Assembly: GCA_035222895.1 (NCBI GenBank)
Contig: JAVYIG010001599.1
Coordinates: 62,001-126,000, forward strand
Length of the DNA: 64,000 bases
Direction: 5' to 3'
DNA from: Strongylocentrotus droebachiensis
Taxonomy: Eukaryota; Echinodermata; Echinoidea; Camarodonta; Strongylocentrotidae
The notes beneath the pieces were generated by a model. That model was not told where the DNA came from and did not search any database. It worked only from the letters and a program-made list of their open reading frames with translations. Positions within the stretch are counted from its first letter, which is position 1, and each line of letters starts with the position of its first letter. Shown piece after piece: positions 24,901-34,421 of the stretch. Made by a program: the position numbers and the translations under genes.

Positions 24901-27900
24901 GTTCGCTGGGACATTTGCCAGAGTAATGACACAAGCAGGTCAGGGAAAATTGAGCAATTCCGGACTGAAAATATAAAAGTTCCTTTTTTGTTAAAGTTGT
25001 ATAATTAATCAGAAACCAATTTGCATCAATGTGGCGTATCTTGTGAGCTCCTCTCCATCTGCATACACTTGTATTGTCTAAGTTATTGATAATGGAATAT
25101 ATGTGTATATACAGGAGTTGAATTGAATTTTCTTTTTAAATTATTATATTTAGGTTGCATGTATGATTGAACAATTTCTCGACGATAACAAACATATTTC
25201 GGATTTATTTGGTAGTACAGATCAAATAGAAAAATATGTTAGATTGATTGCTACTTATTTATTAATTTATTAAGGTAGTCTTTTCAATGTCAAAGTCCTG
25301 CTTTACAAAAGAGCCATGTGCATACAAAGATTTACAAAAAATATAATACATTGTAGAAAACAAAGACATTATATAAACAACATACCACATTAGAGATTGA
25401 AAAGAGGAACAAAAACTAAAACAAATTAAAAACTAGATCTAAATGAACATAAGGCCTGAAATATTAAACATTCAAGATATTATTGATACAATACAAAATA
25501 CAAATACAGATGCCATAAAGAACAGACATAAAATCAAACGGGTAAAAGGTAAGAAATAAAACTACTACAGACAACACAACTACAAACAAACAAAACTAAC
25601 TGTAATAAGTCATGATATAACACTAGGTACCAGTGCATGCATTAAAGTGATGGAGGGAGTGATTTAATTTGTTTTTTGAACATTTGAAGTGAAGTTGCCG
25701 TGCGAATATGAGTCGGTAGATTGTTATAGATGCTTAAAATATAAATAATTTTCTGATTTTTAATCGGAATTTGCTCAAACTTTCACTATTAACTTAATAC
25801 CAGGGTATCTTTCTATTGTAATGCCATATTATGTCAACTTGTTATATATTCACGTCATATTTGTAATGTGTGTTATGAAAGGAAAATAAATAAAACTTGA
25901 ACTTGAACTTGTTGTTCTAGGTGGGTAAATGTCCTCGGGGGGGGGGGGGGGGGGGGGGGGTTCTCCGGGGAGAATTTCCCGGGGGTAGTTGTCCTTGGGG
26001 GTAGTTTTCCGGGGTGATTTTCCAAGGTCTAGCACTCCGTTGTTTCGTATTGCACACACGAGATGAGGACAAGTTCATAATAATTCTTGTTACCTTTTCT
26101 ACACCCTTAACATCAATCGCCAAATATAACCGCAGGTTAGCAGAATCACCAAGATCTGATCTTTTTGAGTAAGGGATGCAGATCATTCGTTTTCCTTTCC
26201 GCGATTTGAAGAGAGCATACCAGGTGCAGAAGTCGTCAATGTGTAACTCGAGCTCCTTTTCCCGAACAGTGCAGGCAGGAATTTCGGACAAGTTCCCTGC
26301 AGCTACCTCTTGGGTCGTGAGTTCTCCTCCTTGAAATAAAAGAAAACGTAAGATAATAATAATACTATTAATAGTATTAATATTATTTGGTTCTTATACC
26401 GTGACAGCGCTATTGTCTTCCAGACTTGACACTCTTGGCGCTCCACATTATTACCAAAGCTTAAACATGATAATAATGATATTGATGGTACCAATTTATA
26501 CTAATGATGAGTATAACAACAATAAATATAATACAAACTTAATAATAATTAAAATATAAAAGATTATAATAAAAACTATAAAAATGATAACAATAATTAA
26601 AAAAAATAATACTACTGAAATGACTGGCATGAATCACAAAGCAACAATAATAGAGATATCTAATCAAGTTCATAAGTAATTATATTATAACATACATACA
26701 GGATTAAATACCTACATTATAAATTAATATTTAATCTATTAATAAATTAATAACTTTTTTGAGACATTTCATGATCATTTTAAAGCGCAATTTGTGTAGG
26801 GCTTCCATATTACACCATATCACAGAAACTGATAACACGTAGGCCATGCATCTCCGATTTAACATTGCTAAACGATGCTTTTAAGTGCATTTTCAACCAA
26901 AGATTCCGGCAACATCTACGATAAAGTTTATATTGTTTAATTACGTAATGAACAATATGCTGTAATATGGAAGCCTTACACAGATTGCGCTTAAAAATGA
27001 TAATGAAATGTCTCAAAAAAGTAAAATCTTTGAGTGACCGGTTTTACTATACTCATTTTCCCAACTGGAATGTAGTGTAATAAATACCGTTAGGAAAACG
27101 AATTTTTCAAATTTCTATTTCCAATCATAAATATCGTAATAATCAATCAGGCGATCGGCTTGTAAAAGTCATGGGATTTCAGACTTTGGTCAAGAATTGT
27201 CAAATTGTGAAATAAAAAATGGTTTATCAGCCTGAGAAAATCCCACTCTCGAGTGGTCACGATTCCTTATCTCTGTGACGCTCCTCCACATCGTCAAAGA
27301 TGCCTCAGCGAACTCAAATGCGGTCGCCTATAACACATAACCATAATGAAGATATATCAACCCCTTGTCAAACAACACTTTAACCTCTGAATTCGATGCC
27401 ACTGGTGAACTTTGTATTTGAGTTGTGATTCACTGAAAGCGATAAATATAAAAAATGGTGTGTGTGTGATTTATATGATTTTGATTGATTTGATTTGATT
27501 TGATTTCTGCATTTTTCCAAATAGGCCTATAATATAACTGAAAAACAAAGAACATATAAATCCAAGGTATAATACAAAATATACAAACAATAATTTCTTC
27601 GTGTCATTTTTTGGTTTAAATGTATGTACATATACAGAACTTAATATTTCCATAACATATTATCATACATTTAAAGTATTATCCGAACTATTCTGTCGGA
27701 AAAGTGCAGGAGACCGCAATTATAAGCGATGCTTGACAAGGATGGCGGCTTAAACAAAAAATATGGTAAAACTTAAAAACATTCGTGACAGGTTACACGT
27801 CGGGTTAGTTTTACCATTTAATTCGTCATTTGAGACCGCGTGTGACTTCGATAAGAGACTACGGACGCACGGTGCGCAGGAGCCTCACACAGTCGAAAAA

Positions 27901-30900
27901 GAAAAAGCGTGACAACTTGAGATTGGGGTTTGTTAAAGCTGATCATGTACCCCAAACAAGTTGGTGTGTACTTTGAGGTCCAAGTATCATCTAATCAACC
28001 AGAAATTTACTCAATATTAGAGAAAACCGCACACTAAAATAGCACATACATTAAATGGTAATGTGGTGTGCAATTTTGATTCAAACTGTTCAGATAATAC
28101 TTGGTTATGAATTTTTTCAATATGAGGTCATGTACTAAAAAATCTTCTAAAGACATTTCATTTGGTGTGTCTATTTCATACAGTAGTCTGGTAGTCATTT
28201 AATTGAAGACACCTACGAATAAACATACCTCTGCAATGGTGAAGTACTATTTTAACATCCGTAGAGTCGACAACGCTGGCACAATGAGGCAATTTTATTT
28301 GAACAGGATGCTTAAACTTTAAGCCTCCAGGTTTCAGTTCAAAGCCAAAACTTGCCATCATCTCTTCCCCTTGGATGCCCGGAACTGGTAAAGTCTCGAG
28401 TAGTCTTATAGAAATATCTTGGTCTTTGTCAAGTGCACCTGCTGGTATAGTCAAGTGGACGCCATACCTGCTAAGATGTATCTCGCCCCCCTCCGGACCA
28501 ATAACCTTTTGTACTGTTCGCTTGATTCTCTTTGATTCAACATCCAATTCTGCAATAAAGTACAACATTTTTTACAAGAATGAAGAAACAAATTGTATTA
28601 TTTTACATGCGGCTATTGCATGTCACAGTAGTTGCGAATAGCTTACGTAACCTATATTAGTGACCTATTAGGTAAATTCTAGCCTAGCATCCAAAGTAAC
28701 TAGCGCTCAAGCATAACAGGTACCCATGTGTACATGCGTGGAGAGTGGACACATTGAGATTTACGTATATCCTAAGGACGTTAGTGCCGGTTTGGGATTT
28801 GAACCCCGCACTTTGTGACATACAGTCCAGTGACTTTAATTTCATTTCATTTCATTTCTTTATTGTGTCCATATAGGATAATTGTTTATATACACATGAA
28901 CAATCTTGCTTCAACATATGAACATAGGAACAACATATAATTGACTTTCATAGGGCCCTGTTTTAGTATACATTTGATATATTATACATGATCATGATGA
29001 ATATACATTTAAATACTCTTTCTTCTTCTTCTTCTTCTTCTTCTTCTTCTTCTTCTTCTTCTCTCTTTCTTCTTACATACCTTCCATTTTTTTTTAATTC
29101 TTTGCTCTAATTGAAGTAGGTATTTTGTGTTAAAAATTATTTCTTGATATGGTATAACAGTAGGGGTACAACAGTAAAGTAAGTATACTAAAACAATATA
29201 TATATTCGTGTAACATGTCATTGAGGGTATTTTGCATGGTTTTCACATTCTCTTCTCTTTACTGGGTTTCATTAACTACTCTTATGTAAAGTGGAATGAA
29301 TGAATTAATGCGGCGACTAGTTCTTACTTTAAAGGTACTATGTCCCACTTGCAGGCCAAAAAAATGAAAAAGTTAAATTCCAACTGCATTTGAAAGATAA
29401 TACTAATTTAGAACTTCCCTAAAAAAGGTGGGGCTTGAAAATGTCTTCAAGTGGAAAAATAACGACTATTAGTTGTCAAATCGACTTTAGGGCTATAGAG
29501 CCCAAAAGTAATAGTCTTGATTTTCAGACAATTGTACCGAATGGTCATACGTTTTATGCTGCGCAAAGATTCAATCAGTTTAATCTTGGCCATCACAAGA
29601 AGTGGGTTATTGATGTAGACAAATGCTCATGTACCCTTTACAACTCTTTTCATGTATGTTATTACCAAAGAAGAAAAAAGCCAGTCAGTCACTCAATAGT
29701 GTCTGACAGTGAAGTCTAGCAAGTTAACGGGTTTCCTTGCATAATTTGAATATGAGGACACTGCTAAAGTTTAAATTTCACAGATAGGACATACATGACA
29801 TATTCATAATTCCTGCAAAGTTCTACAGAATTTGAGGTTGGCTGCAAAAGGGACATAGTACCTTTAACAGATCTCAATCTTCGTCCGCTTCTCAGGTGTA
29901 TGTACTGGTCATTAAGGGGGTGGTTTAGATCAGACATAATGGATATGGCCTTAGATACTACTCTTTCCTTACAGACTTCATTTAGGTCAACAGTATGGTT
30001 CATTATTTTGCTGCCCTGTTTTACAACCCTTCTCAGCTTTTGTTTGTCACTTTGCCTTGCATTGTTAAACCAGAAAATGGAATGAAATGTAATAGTACTC
30101 TGAATTATCGACAGGTAAAAGAGAAACAGAATTCCATCGTTCACATGAAAGTACTTTAACTTTCTAAGTAAATACAAACGCTGGTTGCATTTTGTTAGGG
30201 TGCGCTTTGACTTGTCTTCCTAAGACAGCTTATTGTCGATTTACCCACTATGCCACAATACCTGTACCATTCCCTGACTCGTGTGTCAAATTTGATTCAG
30301 CTGAAGGCAAAGGAATTAACCCATTCACACGTAGTTCAATTTTCAAGTTTAAAGTTTATTTTGTTTCACATTTCACAAAAGAGAATTCACATAATTGACA
30401 AAATTAGAACATAATATGAATTATAAAAAAGTGTAACAATTTATAATCAATTCTTTGAAAAGACGTCGAAATTAATTGTATTGAATAGTAGGTTATACAG
30501 GGTGAAATGTGAGAAAACTATTTAAAAGCTCAGTTTGTAGATTATAGGTTGTAACTCATTTCATTTGACTTCAATTTGCTTTCTTTACATATAAAACATA
30601 TTACATACCCGATACTCAAAATATACCGTCGCGTGTGTGTGTGTGTGTCAATCGGATATGAGTATTTACGTCTGGGGACCGACCTTTAACGTCACAATCC
30701 GAAAGACGTGCCTCAGTTTAGAACCGGGTTGCCTGAGCCACTGCATAGGCGAAGACTCACAGAGAGTTGACCAAGTTAACGTGCCGCTAGACCAACTCAT
30801 AACATGTCACTAGCTTTTTCACGAATGCACCTCTACGATACCATTTAAATCCGAATTTCATGAGCACTTAATATATTTGGCAATTATGAATTTGCAAAAT

Positions 30901-33900
30901 TTAGGAAAATGAGTGTATTTTTTACAACCATCAATCATTTTACGCCGAGCATCCACAGCACTTAAAAAAAAAACGTATTATTTTAAACGGACTGATTAAA
31001 AACTAAATCTTTAAGACATTTAGATACAAATAAATTACCATCCAATAGATCGTTGCGCTCATCTTCCGGTATTCTATTTTAAAAAAGAGAAAGAAAAATA
31101 CAAATAAATAAACCGATTCTGAATAATATTTAAATTGAAGGTAAATTAATACGCATGTATATGTTGTGGATATTACTACAATTTTTATTAAAATCAATGA
31201 CGGACGGTCACTATCTAATATATGATATTGACCGTCATTGATTAAGTTTGAAGAACAACATGGGGGGAGGGGGGGAGGGGGGGGTCAAGGTTCACTTTAT
31301 ATACATTCTAGCTATACACATGTTGTGCAGGTAAATGGTACACCTCTAATTTAAGTAATTACCTTGAGACAATGAGCTGCCAGAGTCTGTTTGTGTTTGT
31401 GTAGTGTATCGGTGTGTTACCACTCGCATCGAACGTTGTACATATGGCTCCCTTGTCGAGGAGGTAGAGAAGAAGCTTCTCGTTCTCGGTGAGCGGCTCG
31501 CACTCGGGATATCTTGATATAACCTATACGTACCCAAACATAAGATGACTTTCCAATTTAAACAGATGCATGATCATGTACACGCTGTTACATACGGTAA
31601 CATTATTCATTTTAATACGTACCGTAAATTTATTTCACTAATCCTGTTTAGTGTTTTAACTTTTGCGTATTTTTATGTTTGTGTATTATTTGTCTCTGTA
31701 GATGTATGATCAACAAATTGTCAATATTTGTTGAATATGAGTTAAATATGTTTAACAAAACACGAAACAATCACTAAGTTTTCATTTGATGTATCATAAT
31801 TGATTCAATATTTGACGAAAAACAATTTAATGAATTCGGAAAAGAGACAGAATAGAAAATGTTGATGTAATTGTAAACATTAAAATGGAGGGGAATGCAA
31901 AAAGAAGTATGTCATACAGCATTATTAAATCAAATATTTTAAGATTGCATTTTCAGTTAATATTTTGGTTCTGAACAGCTAATTGGAAAATATCTTACCG
32001 GCTCATAACCTTTGGTTGTCTGGACCTTTTTGTCAGGACTTTCAGGACCACCCCACAGTGTTACAAGAAGATGCAGACAGGTTTTTCCGTCATCGGTTCG
32101 GATGTTCAAGTCTGCTCCTGCTTCGGTCAAGGCCTCAATAACGGGAGAAAATCCACCTTCTACGGCCAGATGCAGTGGTGTTTTTCCCTGACAGTCTTGT
32201 TTGTCAATGAGAGGGCAGCTCTGCAGTCGGTTCAGATACATTACAAATTAACACGACAACATGTATGTAAATGTGACAAAAGCCATGTCATCAGAGTTCA
32301 TTATGATAACCTAAAACGTCCAAATATTCACTTTTTTTATTTTCGTCCGAACAAAAATTAATAGGAATAATACAACAAGGGAGAATTTCAATCGTGAAGT
32401 AGCATTTCATATTTTGAAGATTGATTACGGTTAAACTACTTCCTCAAGTGGGGCGCAAAATTAGAGTCAGCCGATGATAAATGTTCTCGATGAACCGAAA
32501 ATTAAGTTTCCTTTCATTTGTTTTCCTTGGGGGGGGGGGGGTGGGTGCGCAATACCAAATACCTTTGTTTTGGAACCTTCAAACAACGCTACTTTTTTTT
32601 AGCTATATCCTAAAATGGAACGCGAAATTAAAATATTCTAAAGCAACATATGCGAGTGAGATTTAAAAGAGCTCAAAACCTAATTGTTTATGTAATTTAC
32701 CCATCAAATTAATGCGTATATATTTCTAAACATAATGACCTTTTGCATATTGTTTTCCTTCTCTTACCTTTTTGGTGTTTGGTGTGTATTTTTTTTTAAT
32801 AATTTTTTGTTTAGAGCCTCTCTCTTTTTGCTGTTTTATTGCGCCACGTGACACTTGACACCAGTGGCACGCATCTCTCTGCCCCATTAGATACAATAAA
32901 TTAGGAGGTGAGTTCCAAAACATGCTACGCCCATTTCTGAGAAAATTATAAATCCTACTTCGGTTATAGACTTCAAGTGGAATCCTATTAGACAAAACGA
33001 TTGTGGAGCGTTGTGTGCAGCGCTTTCTTACTGCAAAGAAAATACCATCTGGATTGGATTCGGTTAAATGAAAACTTTATATTTACCCTTCCTCCTTCTT
33101 CTCCCTCATCTTGACTCACTCCTAGAGCGAGCAAAAGTTCAACGCAATCCAAGTTGCCTTTTATCACAGCCGAGTGGAGTGGAAGATGCCCTGCGTTGTT
33201 CTTTGATGAAATAAGTTCTGACATTCCTTCAAGATTAAGTACGTACACTAGCGTATCGAATCTACCACTGCAGTGAAAGGGATAATTCAAATTCACATTC
33301 AAATTCAATTTATTTCTACTTTAAAAAAACATTTACAAATCAATAATATATACATAATTATAAATAATAATGGCGGGGTCATAACCGAAATTATGATGAC
33401 TTGAACAACTTGATGAAATAATAGCACTCGAGGAACTAATACTTGAGCATCTGGGGCTTGAAAAACTACGGATTGCTTTATGACTTAAATAACTACCATT
33501 GGCGCAATTACGGGAGTCAACTAGGTATTTAGCAACTACTCAGAACTTGAGCAATCACTGCTGAGTGACACGAAATTTACCGACTTTTACTTTATCTACT
33601 AATTCTTGATGAACCACTACTTGAGGAACTACTGCTTGATCGAATGGAAATTTAGAAACTACTACTCGAGCATCTAGGACTTAGAAAGTTCTAGTTTTGA
33701 TACTATTAATACAGACTTGAATAACTACAACTGGAGCAATTAGGGATGTTAAATACGCATTGGGTAACCACTACTTTAGAAACCAGAACTTGAGCAACTA
33801 CTACTTGACAAACTGGGACTTGATCATCAACTACTTTAGCAGCTAGGATTGGAGCAATCATTAATCGGGAAGCTAGGACTTCAGCAACAACGGAAATTAA

Positions 33901-34209
33901 TAGCGAATGATATTTTGCCTTCAAGAGTTTATTGCTGTGAAGCCAATAAATTGATATCAGGATGAACTTTCATTTAAGTATTGGCAAACATATGACAGTA
34001 TCATCCCGTGCTTACCCTAATGATGCAAGGTGAACGAGGGAATTCCCGTCAGTATCCATCTTCGTGTGATCTTCTCCACGCGCTACCAGCTCTTCAACAC
34101 AGGACTGGTGACCGTACTCTGCGGCTAAAAGCAGCGGGTTTGAGTTAGAGAATAGAACCACAAAATTAAAAAAGAAAGGAAACGACATTGTATACAAGTA
34201 AACAAGCTT
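18682..34209 (-). CDS. Ankyrin–ZU5–UPA–death-domain protein (11 exons)
   Basis: Exons, 5' to 3' on minus: 34209-34016, 33267-33087, 32220-31999, 31523-31363, 31073-31039, 28549-28229, 26329-26094, 24741-24613, 21938-21806, 21135-21084, 18967-18682 (TAA). The sum is 1,950 nt (650 codons including stop), every junction matches in phase, and every intron is GT-AG. Domain order: about 5.5 ankyrin repeats (residues ~25-245), ZU5 (~270-370), UPA (~375-535), linker, death domain (~560-640). ANK–ZU5–UPA–DD is the ankyrin-type arrangement but much shorter, with one ZU5. ZU5–UPA–DD modules in PIDD1 and UNC5-type proteins relay death or NF-kB signals, so a cytoplasmic adaptor role is likely (inference). 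The start is uncertain: ATG 34188-34186 would open a hydrophobic leader, or the exon is spliced from the GTPase/coiled-coil exons upstream. Confidence 0.85.
19614..20068. mobile_element. Inverted-repeat MITE (455 bp) in the last intron
   Basis: Termini CAATCAGCCTTATCACACAC / GTGTGTGAAAAGGCTGATTG, continuing into AGCTAAAATTC / GAATTTTAGCT. The interior repeats TTCACACA, GTTTAAAC and TCGTATC-type motifs. No clear TSD. Confidence 0.7.
20500..20890. repeat. ~170-bp degenerate tandem repeat (about 2.3 units)
   Basis: Order repeated: ATGTATCTTGGTA, TTGGTGATGCTGCCC, AAGGTCATATTT, GTGCGCTCTGCAGGTCATAT, TTTCTTTCAAATTTTGTA. A C-run (20556-20572) interrupts the first unit; a G-run (20469-20482) precedes it. 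Intronic. Confidence 0.7.
21084..21135 (-). CDS. 52-bp linker exon between UPA and death domain
   Basis: Acceptor TTGCCATTCAG, strong donor AAAG|GTAAGT at 21083. Encodes LEKASDKKAPENCDAE with split codons that convert phase 1 to phase 2, exactly what the flanking exons need. Confidence 0.85.
21806..21938 (-). CDS. Exon: UPA domain, last part
   Basis: Acceptor TGATGTAAAAG, donor GTAAGT at 21805. Encodes SIGLDEILFSNQTYRDFGEL then KLTMRVFQGTEIRISCKN, matching the closing strands of UPA. Phase 0 in, 1 out. Confidence 0.85.
22560..24400 (-). pseudogene. LINE reverse transcriptase remnant split by a TTAA MITE
   Basis: On minus, IIFADDTNVSLSEKKLD (RT motif C) and VNGLRINIEKTNVMHF precede the MITE. 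HSARFFGINIDDKLSWSLHI, then a frameshift, LILPRLQYGNMLW and LHLLQKRVIRII follow it, and a C-terminal block (YNTRNSKNLHSIYYRTATGQ…SLRQFKLKYKKYL) ends near 22960. The 3' UTR runs to the TTTCATTTCATTTA block at 22,560. Intronic, same strand as the host gene. Confidence 0.8.
23583..23997 (-). mobile_element. TTAA-flanked MITE, copy 2 (415 bp)
   Basis: Termini AGGTACTATGTCCC / GGGACATAGTACCT lie between TTAA (23579-23582) and TTAA (23998-24001). The target TTAA encodes part of Leu-Lys in the LINE frame. Relative to copies 1 and 3 it lacks about 115 bp of the centre, with breakpoints near TGTAAA. Confidence 0.9.
24613..24741 (-). CDS. Exon: UPA domain, middle
   Basis: Acceptor TCTTTATAG, donor GTAGGA at 24612, 43 codons, phase 0 to 0. 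Encodes LLRDAERIGDSRPFFVKWSN then GDVHVAVMNNKREEEAE, the F-V-K-(W)-x-x-x-D strand of UPA domains. Confidence 0.88.
25255..25745 (-). pseudogene. LINE 3' end (RT C-terminus and 3' UTR)
   Basis: On minus, SIYNNLPTHIRTATSLQMFK followed by KQIKSLPPSL and a stop is the usual LINE RT C-terminal signature. An A-rich 3' UTR extends to the T-rich boundary near 25,255. Heavily 5'-truncated, intronic, same strand as the host gene. Confidence 0.65.
25937..25960 (+). repeat. Run of 24 consecutive G
   Basis: Longest homopolymer in the window, followed by GGGG blocks every 10-20 bp to about 26,020. Intronic; potential G-quadruplex; length is likely unstable or assembly-sensitive. Confidence 0.9.
26094..26329 (-). 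CDS. Exon: UPA domain, first part
   Basis: Acceptor TATTTCAAG, donor GTAACA at 26093. Encodes CTVREKELELHIDDFCTWYA, then KRMICIPYSKRSDLGDSANL and RLYLAIDVKGVEK: the UPA pattern, a strand pair followed by a short-chain arginine-leucine strand. Phase 1 in, 0 out. The read-through open frame beyond the donor runs into a poly-G tract and is not coding. Confidence 0.9.
26753..27200. repeat. Dispersed repeat with inverted arms, copy 2
   Basis: Arms 26755-26825 and 26953-27022 (TTTTGAGACATTTCAT…GGCTTCCATATTACA against TGTAATATGGAAGCC…ATGAAATGTCTCAAAA) form a foldback. The following segment matches 6480-6705. Confidence 0.65.
28229..28549 (-). CDS. Exon: ZU5 domain
   Basis: Acceptor TTTATTGCAG, donor GTATGT at 28228, phase 1 in and 1 out. 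Encodes VIGPEGGEIHLSRYGVHLTI then PAGALDKDQDISIRLLE and ASFGFELKPGGLKFKHPVQI. The GPEGG and IPAGAL motifs are the hallmark of ZU5 (ZO-1/UNC5-like) domains. Only one ZU5 is present, as in UNC5 and unlike the tandem ZU5 of ankyrins and PIDD1. Confidence 0.95.
28670..28839 (-). mobile_element. tRNA-derived SINE, degenerate copy
   Basis: On minus it reads GCGGGGTTCAAATCCC (B-box type, 28797-28812), then GGCACTAACGTCCTTAG and CATGGGTACC, colinear with the SINE at 42042-42330 (GGCACTAATGTCCTTTG, AATGGGTACC). Confidence 0.6.
28840..30190 (-). pseudogene. LINE reverse transcriptase 3' remnant split by a TTAA MITE
   Basis: Minus frame 30177-29868 carries FYLSIIQSTITFHSIFWFNN and QKLRRVVKQGSKI, a typical RT C-terminal region, then LRSGRRLRSV. 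It continues beyond the MITE (below 29,329) as RTSRRINSFIPLYIRVVNE. The 3' UTR runs to the TTTCATTTCATTTC block at 28840 and includes a (TTC)n tract (29018-29065). Confidence 0.75.
29333..29863 (+). mobile_element. TTAA-flanked MITE, copy 3 (531 bp, inverted)
   Basis: Termini AGGTACTATGTCCC / GGGACATAGTACCT are each bordered by TTAA (29329-29332 and 29864-29867). It lies within the LINE C-terminal tail, and removing it with one TTAA restores the LINE frame. Opposite orientation to copies 1 and 2. Carries a 94-codon plus frame (29435-29719). Confidence 0.9.
30640..30850 (-). mobile_element. tRNA-derived SINE remnant (intronic)
   Basis: On minus it contains CAACCCGGTTCTAAACTGAG and CGTCTTTCGGATTGTGACGT followed by TAAAGGTCGGTCC, a SINE-body pattern, with a (CA)n tail at 30635-30648. 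A and B boxes are not clearly readable. Confidence 0.45.
31039..31073 (-). CDS. 35-bp micro-exon linking ankyrin to ZU5
   Basis: Flanked by TTTTAAAATAG (acceptor) and GTAATT (donor). It encodes IPEDERNDLLD plus split codons at both ends (phase 2 in, 1 out), bridging exactly to the ZU5 exon. Found by phase, not by length. Confidence 0.85.
31363..31523 (-). CDS. Exon: ankyrin repeats 5-6
   Basis: Acceptor ACGTATAG, donor GTAATT at 31362. Encodes LTENEKLLLYLLDKGAICTT then FDASGNTPIHYTNTNRLWQL. Phase 0 in, phase 2 out. A different frame of this stretch looks open but has no ankyrin match. Confidence 0.9.
31999..32220 (-). CDS. Exon: ankyrin repeats 3-5
   Basis: Acceptor CTGCAG (32226-32221), donor GTAAGA at 31998, 74 codons, phase 0 to 0. 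Contains the best-matching ankyrin unit in the gene, KTPLHLAVEGGFSPVIEAL with TEAGADLNIRTDDG, then KTCLHLLVTL and a Pro/Lys linker. Confidence 0.92.
33087..33267 (-). CDS. Exon: ankyrin repeats 2-3
   Basis: Acceptor CACTGCAG, donor GTAAAT at 33086. It encodes GRFDTLVYVLNLEGMSELIS and the repeat start LPLHSAVIKGNLDCVELLLA, followed by an acidic loop (DEGEEGGR). Phase 2 in, phase 0 out. Confidence 0.9.
33400..33890. repeat. Degenerate ~24-bp tandem repeat in intron
   Basis: Recurring GAACTTGAGCAACTACTACT-like units with variants such as GGACTTGA and GGAACTACTGCTTGA, head to tail. The minus-strand Val/Ala-rich frame at 33706-33924 is a product of the repeat. Confidence 0.7.
34016..34209 (-). 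CDS. Exon: hydrophobic lead-in plus ankyrin repeats 1-2
   Basis: Acceptor TTTGCAG ends at 34210; donor is GTAAGC at 34015. It encodes NPLLLAAEYGHQSCVEELVA (ankyrin consensus NPL-LAA--GH) and NSLVHLASLG, ending in phase 2. Before the repeat lies an unusual Phe/Val-rich stretch (SFPFFFNFVVLF): a membrane segment, a signal-like leader, or pyrimidine tract of an intron with an unseen acceptor. No AG lies between it and NPLL, which supports coding. Confidence 0.7.
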
Positions 34210-34421
34210 CTGCAAAGATGCACTATGGCTTGAACCTGCACATTATAAATTAAATATATAATCATTTCTTTAAAGGTAAACACCATTTAATGAAGTGTTT
34301 CTTCACTATTTAGAACATTCTCTGTCTTTGTTTTGAACAAACCAATACATACATGTTTATATATCTTCCTGCCATTCTTCTATCGATATAATATAAGCAC
34401 ATTTTGCACTTAATCACTATA

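Noticed and set aside
25850-26093. Pro-rich extension of the UPA exon open frame
   Set aside because: It reads past a good GTAACA donor into a poly-G tract; the spliced path matches phase and domain.
32071-32361. Plus-strand frame opposite the ankyrin exon
   Set aside because: Shadow of the 32220-31999 exon; it has no domain of its own.
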